From NCBI RefSeq assembly GCF_019423325.1, contig NZ_JAHZBQ010000001.1, forward strand, positions 682,001-746,000: a DNA stretch of 64,000 bases, in the 5' to 3' direction. Every line of letters begins with the position of its first letter. Positions within the stretch are counted from its first letter, which is position 1. Both the position numbers and the translations under genes were made by a program. Of the stretch, positions 25,758 to 33,933 are shown one piece after another. This DNA is from Campylobacter sp. (GTDB lineage: Bacteria; Campylobacterota; Campylobacteria; Campylobacterales; Campylobacteraceae). The notes under the pieces are model-generated. The model saw only the letters and a list, made by a program, of their open reading frames with translations, made no database searches and had not been told where the DNA came from.

Positions 25758-26312
25758 CTACGCTAATTTTTTTAACGCCTCTTTGACAAGATCTGACGTA
25801 TTCGTGCTGCTGCATCCCGCTAAGATTTGATTGATCTTATCGCGCTTAAATCCAAGGCTTTGTAGCGCGGACGCCGCTTCGTTCTTATAAGTCTCGCTAG
25901 GACCGAATTCCATTAGCTTCGCATCGCCTAGTTCGGCAATGATCCGTCTAGCGGTCTTTGGGCCGATACCCGGAACTGAAGTTAACGTCGCAGCATCCCC
26001 CGTAGCTACGCAACGCGCGAAATCTTGCGGAGCGAGCGTCGAACAAACCGCCATCGCCGTGCTTGCACCTACACCGCTAAGCTTGATTAGAGTTTCAAAC
26101 ATCCTTTTTTCACTCTCGTCTAAAAACCCATACAGCGAATCGGCATCCTCGCGCAGAATTTGTACGCACGCAAGCTCGGTCAGCTTGCCCTGCGTGAGCT
26201 TCGCGGAGGTATTTAATGACAATGAAAGAGCGTAGCTTACGCCGCTAGCGCATTTAATGACGCAAGCAGTGGGCTCCTTGCGCGTGATAATTCCTTCGAT
26301 CGCCGCTATCAT
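25758..26312 (-). CDS. ruvA: Holliday junction branch migration protein RuvA
   Basis: The junction-binding subunit of RuvAB. The 184-residue protein has an N-terminal OB domain, two helix-hairpin-helix motifs (LSGVGASTAMAVCSTL and VPGIGPKTARRIIAEL), and a C-terminal domain III that contacts RuvB (EAASALQSLGFKRDKI). Its start codon overlaps the stop of the upstream lipoprotein gene (ATGA), so the two are translationally coupled although functionally unrelated. No ruvB or ruvC is in the window. Confidence 0.96.
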   Translation of the reverse strand: MIAAIEGIITRKEPTACVIKCASGVSYALSLSLNTSAKLTQGKLTELACVQILREDADSLYGFLDESEKRMFETLIKLSGVGASTAMAVCSTLAPQDFARCVATGDAATLTSVPGIGPKTARRIIAELGDAKLMEFGPSETYKNEAASALQSLGFKRDKINQILAGCSSTNTSDLVKEALKKLA

Positions 26313-26872
26313 CTAAGAGCCTTTAAAATTTCGTTTATGCTCTCATTAAGCGCTAAATTTAGGGCATTATAAATGCTTTGCGAGCTAGGATCAGGCACAA
26401 AAACGCGCTTAGTGACGATGCCTGATTTTATGCTTTCTAAAGAATTCAAAATTTCATACCCCATCGTGACGGTTGCTTGATCGTTATTGACCTGAAGCGC
26501 TACGATACTGGTTTTTAGGCGCAAATCCCGCTCTTTTGGCACAAATATCGGATTTAGCGAGCAGGTGGAAAATGCCGCATCAAGCAGCGCCTTATATACC
26601 ATCTCGCTAGGCATCGTGATAAATTTGGCGTCACTTGCGAACCGCGTTCGGTTTCTAAAATCCACTATTAAAATATCCCGCCTATCGACGAGATCGGTCG
26701 CCGTAATGGTGTCGATAAAGATATTTTTGCGCGTACCGCTAGGATTTACGCAGCGCTTTTGATCATAACGCAGCTCGTAGTAGGTGTATGGCTTAGCCTG
26801 CTTAGCTAAGCAGCCGCCTAAAAATATTGCCGCCAGCATCGCAGCAAGCGTAAACTTTATAAAATTTTTCAT
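26309..26872 (-). CDS. ABC-type transport auxiliary lipoprotein of the Mla-like system
   Basis: A 187-residue predicted outer-membrane lipoprotein: a short signal peptide with lipobox LGGC, then a PqiC/ABC_trans_aux-like fold (TYYELRYDQKRC, then IFIDTITATDLVDRRDI). In PqiABC and LetB-like systems this subunit contacts the MCE protein at the outer membrane. It lies two bases from mlaD, after which come mlaF and mlaE upstream on the same strand, so it replaces the soluble carrier MlaC, which is absent here. It overlaps ruvA by ATGA. Confidence 0.82.
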   Translation of the reverse strand: MKNFIKFTLAAMLAAIFLGGCLAKQAKPYTYYELRYDQKRCVNPSGTRKNIFIDTITATDLVDRRDILIVDFRNRTRFASDAKFITMPSEMVYKALLDAAFSTCSLNPIFVPKERDLRLKTSIVALQVNNDQATVTMGYEILNSLESIKSGIVTKRVFVPDPSSQSIYNALNLALNESINEILKALR

Positions 26873-26874
26873 CT

Positions 26875-27804
26875 TTATTCCTTTTTATCGTCGCGATCCG
26901 CGCCTTTAGAAGTGTCTTTGAAAAAGAAATCGTAAGGATTGTCCTCTAGCCTAAACATCGCGCCTTGGAATTCTCTAAGCGATTTTTTGAGCTCGCCAAG
27001 AGTGTTTTTTGCCTCCTCAAGTGTAGGATCCAAGATCGCTTTTAGATTGTACTCGCCGCGATCGATACGCTTAGTGATGATGCCTGCGGTTTTATCCAGT
27101 GAATTCGATAGATTGGCAGCACTCACGGCAAAGGCGTTTAGATTATCTAGCAGAGCGTCTAGCTCCTTCTCGCGCTCGTTTAAATTTGCTATGAGAGTAT
27201 TTACGTTAGCAAGCAGCGCGTCTAGGCTTTGGAATTTTTTCTCATCACTTAGCTCAGCGCTAAATTTATCCATCGAAGATAGAATTCTATCCACTTTATC
27301 GGTATTTTGCTTAGACAGTAGCCCATTAATCTTAAAGATCATCTCACTTACGCTATCGGTGATAACTTCAGCTTTAGAGCCGATTTTATCAAGAAGTGTT
27401 TTGTCCAGCGCAATTATCGGCTTTTTATCATTCGGCGGGAAAAGCTTGCCACTTCCTTTCGTGATATTTATAAACGCGATTCCGCTGATGCCTTGAGATT
27501 CTACCTTAGCGACGCTATCTTGCGAGATCGGTAGCTTGCTTTTTACTGAAATTTCAATCTCGATGATCGCATTTTCGATATCGGCAAAATCGATGCTTTT
27601 TATAATGCCCGCATTTACGCCGATAAATTTAACCTCAGAATTCTCCTTAATGCCTACGGGAAGCTCTTTTGTGTGGATATAGTAGGAGCGGTAGCTCTCG
27701 CTGCGGTCGGTCTTAGTAAGCATCCACCACATAAATGCCGTAAGAGCCGCGACGCAGATCATAACAAATGCGCCTACTATCGTGTATGAAGTTCTATTTT
27801 CCAA
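26875..27804 (-). CDS. MlaD-type MCE-domain lipid transport protein
   Basis: A 309-residue inner-membrane-anchored MCE protein: one N-terminal membrane helix (about 10-30), the MCE domain (ELPVGIKENSEVKFIGVNAGIIKSI), and a long C-terminal coiled region (INGLLSKQNTDKVDRIL and onward). MCE proteins form hexameric rings that pass phospholipid between membranes. It works with the ATPase and permease encoded upstream and the auxiliary lipoprotein downstream. The start is TTG with GGAGAAAAG upstream. A 478-bp spacer interrupts the operon between this gene and the ATPase gene. Confidence 0.9.
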   Translation of the reverse strand: MENRTSYTIVGAFVMICVAALTAFMWWMLTKTDRSESYRSYYIHTKELPVGIKENSEVKFIGVNAGIIKSIDFADIENAIIEIEISVKSKLPISQDSVAKVESQGISGIAFINITKGSGKLFPPNDKKPIIALDKTLLDKIGSKAEVITDSVSEMIFKINGLLSKQNTDKVDRILSSMDKFSAELSDEKKFQSLDALLANVNTLIANLNEREKELDALLDNLNAFAVSAANLSNSLDKTAGIITKRIDRGEYNLKAILDPTLEEAKNTLGELKKSLREFQGAMFRLEDNPYDFFFKDTSKGADRDDKKE

Positions 27805-28282
27805 TCTTTTCTCCTAATTTCAGAGCGTAAAATTTAAGCCCTGCGATATGGCTTAAAAATAGCCGTTTGGGCTTAAATTTTAAAACTCAACCTTTTCTCA
27901 AATAGACGCAAAATTTGCAGAATCATCTGAGTTTAAATTTTAAAGCTTAGCGTGCATTTTGAAATTTCAAAATATCGCCGCGCCGTATTTTAGCGTAAAA
28001 TTTTACCGCCCCGGTTTAAATTTAGCGCCGCTTGCTCGTTTAAATTTTTAAAATTTAATGCGCTATCCAATAAATGCGCCCTTAAATACGACCCGCCTAA
28101 ATTTTAAAATTTCGATTGAGCCGCTAAGGTCTAAATTTTAAAAATTTAAGCTCTGCGGAGCCTGGAATTCCTCGCAAGGTTTAAAATTTAAAATTTTACT
28201 GCCGCTATTTTAAAATTTCAACTTGCGCCTATCTAAATTTTACCCGCCGCGATGCGTATTTCGGCTCGCTAAATTTCAAAGC
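27805..28282. other. 478-bp AAATTT-rich spacer inside the Mla gene block
   Basis: No gene is seen. Palindromic AAATTTTAAAATTT-like blocks occur near 27870, 28040, 28105, 28135 and 28190, spaced 30-70 bp. This DNA separates mlaD from the ATPase gene, which are normally adjacent. Confidence 0.65.
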
Positions 28283-29053
28283 TCAATCCCTTTGTCGCAT
28301 CTTAAATAGCTCTTCAAGCGGGTTGTTTTCTAGGCTCGAAATTTCCTCTATGCTTCCTTCAAAGGCAATTTTTTGATTATCCACGATCAAAAACCGATCC
28401 AAAATGTCAAAGATACTATCCACATCGTGCGTCACCATCACGACCGTGACGCCGAGGCTGTCTCTAAGCTCGCAAACAAGCCTATCAAGGGCTCTGGCGC
28501 TAAGCGGATCAAGCCCCGAGTTTGGCTCGTCCAAAAATAAAATTTCAGGGCTAAGTGCTAGCGCGCGAGCCAGCGCCACGCGCTTTTTCATACCGCCGCT
28601 AAGCTCGTTTGGCCTAAGCGCGGCGGCCTCCTTCTTAAGCCCCACCTTTTGGATCCAAAACATCGATAGCTCGTCTATCTCGCGCTCGCTAAATTTAGAG
28701 TATTCGCGCAGCAGCACGCCTACGTTTTCGAGCACGCTCATCGAGCTGTAAAGTGCGCCGAACTGAAACATCACGCCGCATTTTAGGCGGATCTCGTTTT
28801 GCCCTGCTTCGCTTGCGCGCCAAATATCGCGCCCGAAAATTTTAATCTCGCCACTTTGCGGGCGCTTTAAAAATATGAGCGTTTTCATTAACGTCGTTTT
28901 GCCACTGCCACTGCCGCCTAAAAAGCCGTAAATTTCGCCCTTTTTAACGCTAAAGCTCACGCTATCGTGCATAACGCGCGATCCGTACGCTGTAGTAACA
29001 TCGCGCGCGACTATAATTTGAGATATCCCGCTAGATTGCACTTGCTCGCTCAT
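28283..29053 (-). CDS. MlaF-type ABC transporter ATP-binding protein
   Basis: The 256-residue ATPase that powers the Mla-like lipid transporter. Walker A is GGSGSGKTT, the signature is LSGGMKKRVALARAL and Walker B is EILFLDEPNSGLDP. I start it at the ATG at 29053, whose ATGA overlaps the stop of the permease gene; an upstream in-frame ATG lies within the permease gene and has no ribosome site. The coupling fits their joint membrane complex. Confidence 0.93.
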   Translation of the reverse strand: MSEQVQSSGISQIIVARDVTTAYGSRVMHDSVSFSVKKGEIYGFLGGSGSGKTTLMKTLIFLKRPQSGEIKIFGRDIWRASEAGQNEIRLKCGVMFQFGALYSSMSVLENVGVLLREYSKFSEREIDELSMFWIQKVGLKKEAAALRPNELSGGMKKRVALARALALSPEILFLDEPNSGLDPLSARALDRLVCELRDSLGVTVVMVTHDVDSIFDILDRFLIVDNQKIAFEGSIEEISSLENNPLEELFKMRQRD

Positions 29054-30153
29054 AGTCCGATTTCCGAAAACAGAACCGCAAATACCGCGTCGATCGCGAT
29101 AACCCAAAATATCGCATTTACGACGCTAATGGTGGTGTATTCGCCGATGCTTTGGGTGTTTCCTTTGACCTCAAAACCCCGCATGCAGCCGATGATAGCG
29201 ATGAATGCCCCGAAAAACGGCGCTTTAATCATACCTACTAAAAAATGCCTAAGCTCTACAGAAGCCTTAAATCTATCCAAATAATCGCTAAAGGCTATAT
29301 CTAAATACGCATCACACACGATCATCTGAGCAAAAATACTTACCGAATCTGCGATAAAAATGACTAGCGGCATGATTAGTACCATCGCGATAATGCGCGG
29401 CATCGCAAGAAAATAAAACGGATCAAAGCCCATCGTCCTCATCGCATCGATCTCTTCGGTGATCTTCATCACGCCGATCTGCGCCGTAAAGCTCGAAGCC
29501 GAGCGACCTGCGATAACGATAGCGGCGATTAGAGGTGCTACCTCACGGAGCGTCAAAGCACCCATTATATCGATGATATAGATGCTAGCGCCAAATTTAG
29601 AAAGCATATCCGAGCCTATGTAAGCAAGCACGATACCGATCAAAAATGCCGTCAATGAGACGATGAAAAGCGCGTCTATGCCGCTATCTTTGATAAAATT
29701 TACGGTTTCTTTGAAACGGAATTTCATCGGATGAATTACAAAAGCCGCGAGTTTGGAGAAAAACTCGCCCAAAAAGCTTGCAAGGCTTAGCAAGCCTAAA
29801 ATTCCAAGATGACAATAAAGTCCGATCTGCGCTAAAAAATTTAGTCTGCGAGGCTCGGGCACGTAGCTAAAATCGATCGTTTTATCATCCATAAAGTTTA
29901 GAATTTTGGCGGCTTTGCTGCCATCCTCCACAAGGCTAACCCGCTTGCCAGCAAGGGCGTTTTTGATCATCAGCGCCATAAAATAGTCTAAATTTGAAAT
30001 TTCGCTTAAGCTTAGCTCCAGCTCGTTTAGATTTTTTACCGCTTTTTTTAGTGCAAGTAGCTGCGAGCGCGAGCTTTTGTAGTTCCACTGCCCGCGTAGC
30101 GATAAGGTGTTTTTCCCGCCCGAGCTTTCGAGCGAAAAGGCTAAATTCCGCAA
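29050..30153 (-). CDS. MlaE-type permease with an N-terminal STAS-like domain
   Basis: A 367-residue inner-membrane permease. The first ~100 residues look like a STAS domain (KAVKNLNELELSLSEISNLDYF), so the MlaB function is fused on. The permease part has about five membrane segments and conserved MlaE motifs (GRSASSFTAQIGVMKITEEIDAM, FDPFYFLAMPRI). It starts with a TTG preceded by GGAGAG and heads the minus-strand operon with the ATPase, MCE protein and lipoprotein. Its promoter overlaps the divergent murJ promoter. Confidence 0.92.
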   Translation of the reverse strand: MRNLAFSLESSGGKNTLSLRGQWNYKSSRSQLLALKKAVKNLNELELSLSEISNLDYFMALMIKNALAGKRVSLVEDGSKAAKILNFMDDKTIDFSYVPEPRRLNFLAQIGLYCHLGILGLLSLASFLGEFFSKLAAFVIHPMKFRFKETVNFIKDSGIDALFIVSLTAFLIGIVLAYIGSDMLSKFGASIYIIDIMGALTLREVAPLIAAIVIAGRSASSFTAQIGVMKITEEIDAMRTMGFDPFYFLAMPRIIAMVLIMPLVIFIADSVSIFAQMIVCDAYLDIAFSDYLDRFKASVELRHFLVGMIKAPFFGAFIAIIGCMRGFEVKGNTQSIGEYTTISVVNAIFWVIAIDAVFAVLFSEIGL

Positions 30154-30185
30154 AAATTTCTCTCCAAAATCAAAAAATAGGGGAA

Positions 30186-30198
30186 ATTATAATATAAT
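30186..30198. promoter_or_regulatory. Overlapping divergent -10 boxes for mlaE and murJ
   Basis: The sequence ATTATAATATAAT contains two plus-strand TATAAT boxes (30188-30193, 30193-30198), 36-46 bases before the murJ ATG, and a minus-strand TATAAT (30191-30186), 33 bases before the mlaE TTG. The two polymerases would compete for this 80-bp divergent region. Confidence 0.6.
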
Positions 30199-30233
30199 CA
30201 ACCTTGGCATTTTATAAAATTTAATGGAGATTT

Positions 30234-31631
30234 ATGCTCAGAGGCTTTTTTACAAATAGCGCAGGCACGCTGGTTTCGCGAGTTTTGGGTTTCGTGCGCG
30301 ACCTGCTTACCGCATCGGTTTTGGGCGCGGGGATTTACAGCGATCTGTTTTTCGTAGCGTTTAAACTGCCCAATCTTTTTCGCAGACTATTCGGCGAGGG
30401 AGCTTTTACGCAGGCGTTTTTGCCTAGCTTTACCGCCGCGCGTAAAAAAGGAATTTTTGCCGCAGCGGTGCTTATTAAATTTAGCATTTTCATCGCGCTT
30501 TTGACGGCGCTCGTGCTGCTCGCCGCGCCCGTTTTTACTAAAGTTTTGGCATACGGATTTAGCGCCGAGCAGATCGGTCTTGCGGTGCCCTACGTGCGGA
30601 TAAATTTTTTCTACCTCACGTTTATCTTCGTCGTTACGCTCTTTGCCTCACTGCTTCAGTATCGCGACCACTTCGCTACGACGGCGTTTTCGACCGCACT
30701 TCTAAATTTAGCGATGATCGCGGCGCTTCTGCTAGCTCGCGGTAAGGACGGCGCCACGGCGGTGCTCTATCTTAGCTTCGGTGTCGTAGTGGGCGGGCTT
30801 TTACAGCTTGCGGTGCACGTTTATGCGCTAAAGTTTACCGGCATGCTGCGCGTCTTAACCGGCGGCTTTGCGCGGCTTGCACGAGGCGATAAGCCGCAAA
30901 CGCAGGGCTTTTATAAAAATTTTTTCGCAGGCGTACTCGGTGCGTCGGCGCTTCAGCTAAGCTCGTTTATAGATACCTTCTTTGCGAGTTTCCTTGCTAG
31001 CGGCAGTATCAGCTATCTTTACTACGCCAACCGCATATTTCAGCTGCCGCTCGCGCTTTTTGCAATCGCGCTTAGCACGGCGATCTTTCCGCGCATGAGC
31101 AAATTCGTAAAAGCTCACGACGACGCGCAGGCTCTGGCGCTCGTGGAGCGCGGGTTTTACTTCCTTTTGGCGCTACTTGGCCTCTCTGCGATAGGCGGCG
31201 TGATGCTACGAAACGAGATCACGCAGCTGCTGTTTGAGCGCGGAGAATTTACCCGCCAAAATTCCATCGAATGCGCCGCAGTTCTCGGCGCGTATATGGT
31301 GGGGCTCGTGCCGTTCGGGCTGTCTAGGATTTTTTCGCACTGGCTGTATGCAAATATGAAGCAGAAGCTAAGCGCGAAAATTTCGATCTGGTGCGTTTTT
31401 ATAAATGTCGCTTTGTGCGCGCTGTTTTTTAAACCCTTCGGAGCGGTGGGACTTGCGTTTGCAAGCACGATAACGGGGGCGTTTCTGCTCGGCTTTAATC
31501 TCTATTTTTTTGGATTTAATAACTTTTTGGCTATAATCCGCGCAAAAAAAATTATTGCGATCGCGGCGCTTTGTGCGGGCGAAGCGGCGATTTTATACAT
31601 TTTAAAAGGCTTGTATTATGGTAATTTATGA
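30234..31631 (+). CDS. murJ: Lipid II flippase MurJ
   Basis: Flips the peptidoglycan precursor lipid II to the outer face of the inner membrane. The 465-residue MATE-like protein has about 13 membrane segments. The N-terminal family motif is NSAGTLVSRVLGFVRDLLTA, followed by KLPNLFRRLFGEGAFTQAFLP, whose Arg and Glu residues line the central cavity. The ATG is preceded by TGGAG. Its last 14 bases overlap cysS. It belongs with the peptidoglycan genes of the window (murF, ddl, pbpC). Confidence 0.95.
   Translation: MLRGFFTNSAGTLVSRVLGFVRDLLTASVLGAGIYSDLFFVAFKLPNLFRRLFGEGAFTQAFLPSFTAARKKGIFAAAVLIKFSIFIALLTALVLLAAPVFTKVLAYGFSAEQIGLAVPYVRINFFYLTFIFVVTLFASLLQYRDHFATTAFSTALLNLAMIAALLLARGKDGATAVLYLSFGVVVGGLLQLAVHVYALKFTGMLRVLTGGFARLARGDKPQTQGFYKNFFAGVLGASALQLSSFIDTFFASFLASGSISYLYYANRIFQLPLALFAIALSTAIFPRMSKFVKAHDDAQALALVERGFYFLLALLGLSAIGGVMLRNEITQLLFERGEFTRQNSIECAAVLGAYMVGLVPFGLSRIFSHWLYANMKQKLSAKISIWCVFINVALCALFFKPFGAVGLAFASTITGAFLLGFNLYFFGFNNFLAIIRAKKIIAIAALCAGEAAILYILKGLYYGNL
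31532..31537 (+). promoter_or_regulatory. Possible internal -10 box for cysS inside murJ
   Basis: TTTTTGGCTATAATCC, near the 3' end of murJ, has a consensus TATAAT 81 bases before the cysS start, with T-rich sequence upstream as in Campylobacter promoters. It could give cysS its own transcript. It is also coding sequence, so this remains tentative. Confidence 0.35.
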
Positions 31632-33048
31632 TAGTTTGAGCAAAAAGAAACTCCCTTTTAAGCCCATTAGCGAGGGGCTAGCGCGCATTTACGCCTGCGG
31701 TCCGACAGTTTATGACGACGCGCATCTGGGGCATGCAAAAAGCGCCGTGAGCTTCGATCTGCTGCGCCGCGTACTGCAAGCGGAGGGCTATGAGGTAAAA
31801 TTTGCGCGAAATTTCACCGATATAGACGATAAAATTTTAAAAAAGATGGCGGAAACCGGTAAGAGCCTGGAGGAGATCACGGAGCTTTATACCCGCAGAT
31901 ATTTGCAGGATATGAGCGCGCTAAACGTCGCGGACGCGAGCATTTCGCCCAAAGCGACCGAAAATATCGCCGCGATCTGCGAGCTCATATCTTCACTTAT
32001 TCAAAAAGGCTTTGCCTACGAGATCGCAGGGGACGGTATCTACTTCGACACGCGCAAAGACGGGGATTATCTAAGCCTTAGCGGTAAAAAGGACGACGCT
32101 AGTAAAAATATTGCCCGCGTCGCCTCAAACGATGCCAAGCACGACGAGAAGGACTTCGTGCTGTGGAAATTTGACGAGAATTGGTTCGATAGCCCGTTTG
32201 GCAAAGGGCGCCCCGGCTGGCACAGCGAGTGCGTCGCGATGATTTTGGCGCACCTTGATAGCGGAGACGCGAAATTTTGCATTGACATTCACGCAGGTGG
32301 CGCCGATCTGCTCTTCCCACATCACGAAAACGAAGCCGCGCAGTGCCGCTGTGCCCGCCATAGAGCGCTAAGCAAATACTGGCTTCACAACGGCTTCGTG
32401 CAGGTAAATAACGAAAAGATGAGCAAGAGCCTGGGCAACTCGTTTTTTGTAAGAGACGCCCTAAAAATCGCACCGGGCGAGGCGCTGAGATTTTATCTCT
32501 TAAGCTCGCATTATAGGGCAAATTTTAATTATTCGATAGCCGATCTGCTCGCGAGCAAAAAGAGGCTCGATAAAATTTACCGCCTTAAAAAGCGCGTCCG
32601 TGACGTTTTAACTCCCGCTGCGGGGCAAAATTCTGCGCCCGAACTACCTGCTACGGAGGTTAAATTTAGATCGGAGATGATGGAGTTTTTAAGCGATGAT
32701 CTCAACACCTCAGGCGCACTTGCGGTGCTCGATAGCTTCGTAGCAAGCGCGAACGAAGCGCTAGATCGCGCGCCAAAAGATAAGGCGCTAAAAGCCCGTA
32801 TCGCTGCGAATTTGGAGTTTGCGAAGCAGACGCTCGGAATTTTATATGAGGATGAGACCGAATACTTTCGCTTCGGCCTGAGCGAGCAGCAAAGAGCGCA
32901 GATCGAGGAGCTGATAAAACAGCGCGCGCAGGCGAAGGCGGAAAAGGACTTTGCGAGCGCGGATGCCATCAGGGCGCGCCTTACGGATATGAAGATCGAA
33001 GTGATGGATACGCCTGGCGGCACCGTTTGGGAGGTCGCAGCGGAGTAA
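31618..33048 (+). CDS. cysS: Cysteinyl-tRNA synthetase
   Basis: Charges tRNA-Cys. The 476-residue class I synthetase has the HIGH-type motif in DDAHLGHAKS, KMSKS in KMSKSLGNS, and the zinc-binding set beginning with YACGPT and including CVAMIL and HHENE. The C-terminal anticodon-binding region ends normally. The start ATG overlaps the 3' end of murJ by 14 bp. A strong inverted repeat immediately follows the stop codon and probably ends the murJ-cysS transcript. Confidence 0.97.
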   Translation: MVIYDSLSKKKLPFKPISEGLARIYACGPTVYDDAHLGHAKSAVSFDLLRRVLQAEGYEVKFARNFTDIDDKILKKMAETGKSLEEITELYTRRYLQDMSALNVADASISPKATENIAAICELISSLIQKGFAYEIAGDGIYFDTRKDGDYLSLSGKKDDASKNIARVASNDAKHDEKDFVLWKFDENWFDSPFGKGRPGWHSECVAMILAHLDSGDAKFCIDIHAGGADLLFPHHENEAAQCRCARHRALSKYWLHNGFVQVNNEKMSKSLGNSFFVRDALKIAPGEALRFYLLSSHYRANFNYSIADLLASKKRLDKIYRLKKRVRDVLTPAAGQNSAPELPATEVKFRSEMMEFLSDDLNTSGALAVLDSFVASANEALDRAPKDKALKARIAANLEFAKQTLGILYEDETEYFRFGLSEQQRAQIEELIKQRAQAKAEKDFASADAIRARLTDMKIEVMDTPGGTVWEVAAE

Positions 33049-33094
33049 ATCATAAAATTTAACGCAAAATTTTACGTTAAATTTTATGATTTTT
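33048..33094 (+). terminator. AT-rich terminator hairpin after cysS
   Basis: A perfect 17-bp inverted repeat, AATCATAAAATTTAACG (33048-33064) against 33075-33091, with a 10-nt loop, begins at the last base of the cysS stop codon and is followed by TTT. The stem is AT-rich, so strength is uncertain; being near symmetric it may also act on the other strand. Confidence 0.6.
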
Positions 33095-33933
33095 ACGATA
33101 CAAAGCGTAAATCCGAACGCTAATATACGTAAATTTCAGTGCGATTTTTATCTGAAGCATTGCAATACGGCGGCGCGGTTTTGTTCAGTGATACGGCGCA
33201 GGAGCAATGCGATGTGCAACACGACGCAGCGACAGAGGCGCAAGGCGGACGCAATTTTAAATTCGTCGGCGCGGCCGACGCGATGATGAAAGCGTGATTT
33301 TTATCGGCGGTATTGCTTATGCCGAGTTGCGGTGTAGCGGAATAGTGCCGCGGCGAGGTAGTGCCACAGTGCTGCGTATAAATTTAGCGTGATTTTTGTT
33401 CGGCGATATGGCAGTGTGGCGGCGAAAGCGCAAAGCGGGTCGCGATTTTTATCGGTAGCGCGAAGATGCGAATGGGTGCAGTGCAGAAACAGCGTTGCGG
33501 TGCCTGTGCGTAAATTTAGCGCAATTTTTTTTAAGGCGCGGTAGCATGAAAGCGCAATACGGCGCGGCGCTGCAAAATAGCGATATAACGCGATGCAATT
33601 ACGATACGGTACTTTGTAGCGCTTTATGGCGCCTCAAAGCATTTAACGCTTATGGCGTACGAAAGCGCGAAAGATCGCGACAAATAAAAACTCGCTCGCT
33701 TTAAGCGCTTAACACTTTAAAAGCGGCAAACAAAAAAGCTAAATCTCGGCGTCGTCCGCACGGTCGCCGCATGCGAGCGAGTTGATTTGGTGAGCTTGCG
33801 AAGCGCACATTAGTCCCGCGCCGCCCCATAAATTTCGTGCTGCCTCGCGGCCGAAATTTTAAAATTTCAAGAATTTTGGAATTATAAATTTTGGGGTTTC
33901 AAATTTTAAAAATTTTATAAAAAAGGATAGCAT
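33095..33933. other. Gene-free spacer with degenerate repeats
   Basis: About 840 bp with no credible gene. A drifting unit of the form AAATTTAGCG(T/C)(G/A)ATTTTT(G/A)T(T/C)GGCG recurs near 33140, 33295, 33385, 33440 and 33510, separated by GC-rich sequence. The final 100 bp is AT-rich and should hold the promoter of the next gene. Confidence 0.55.
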
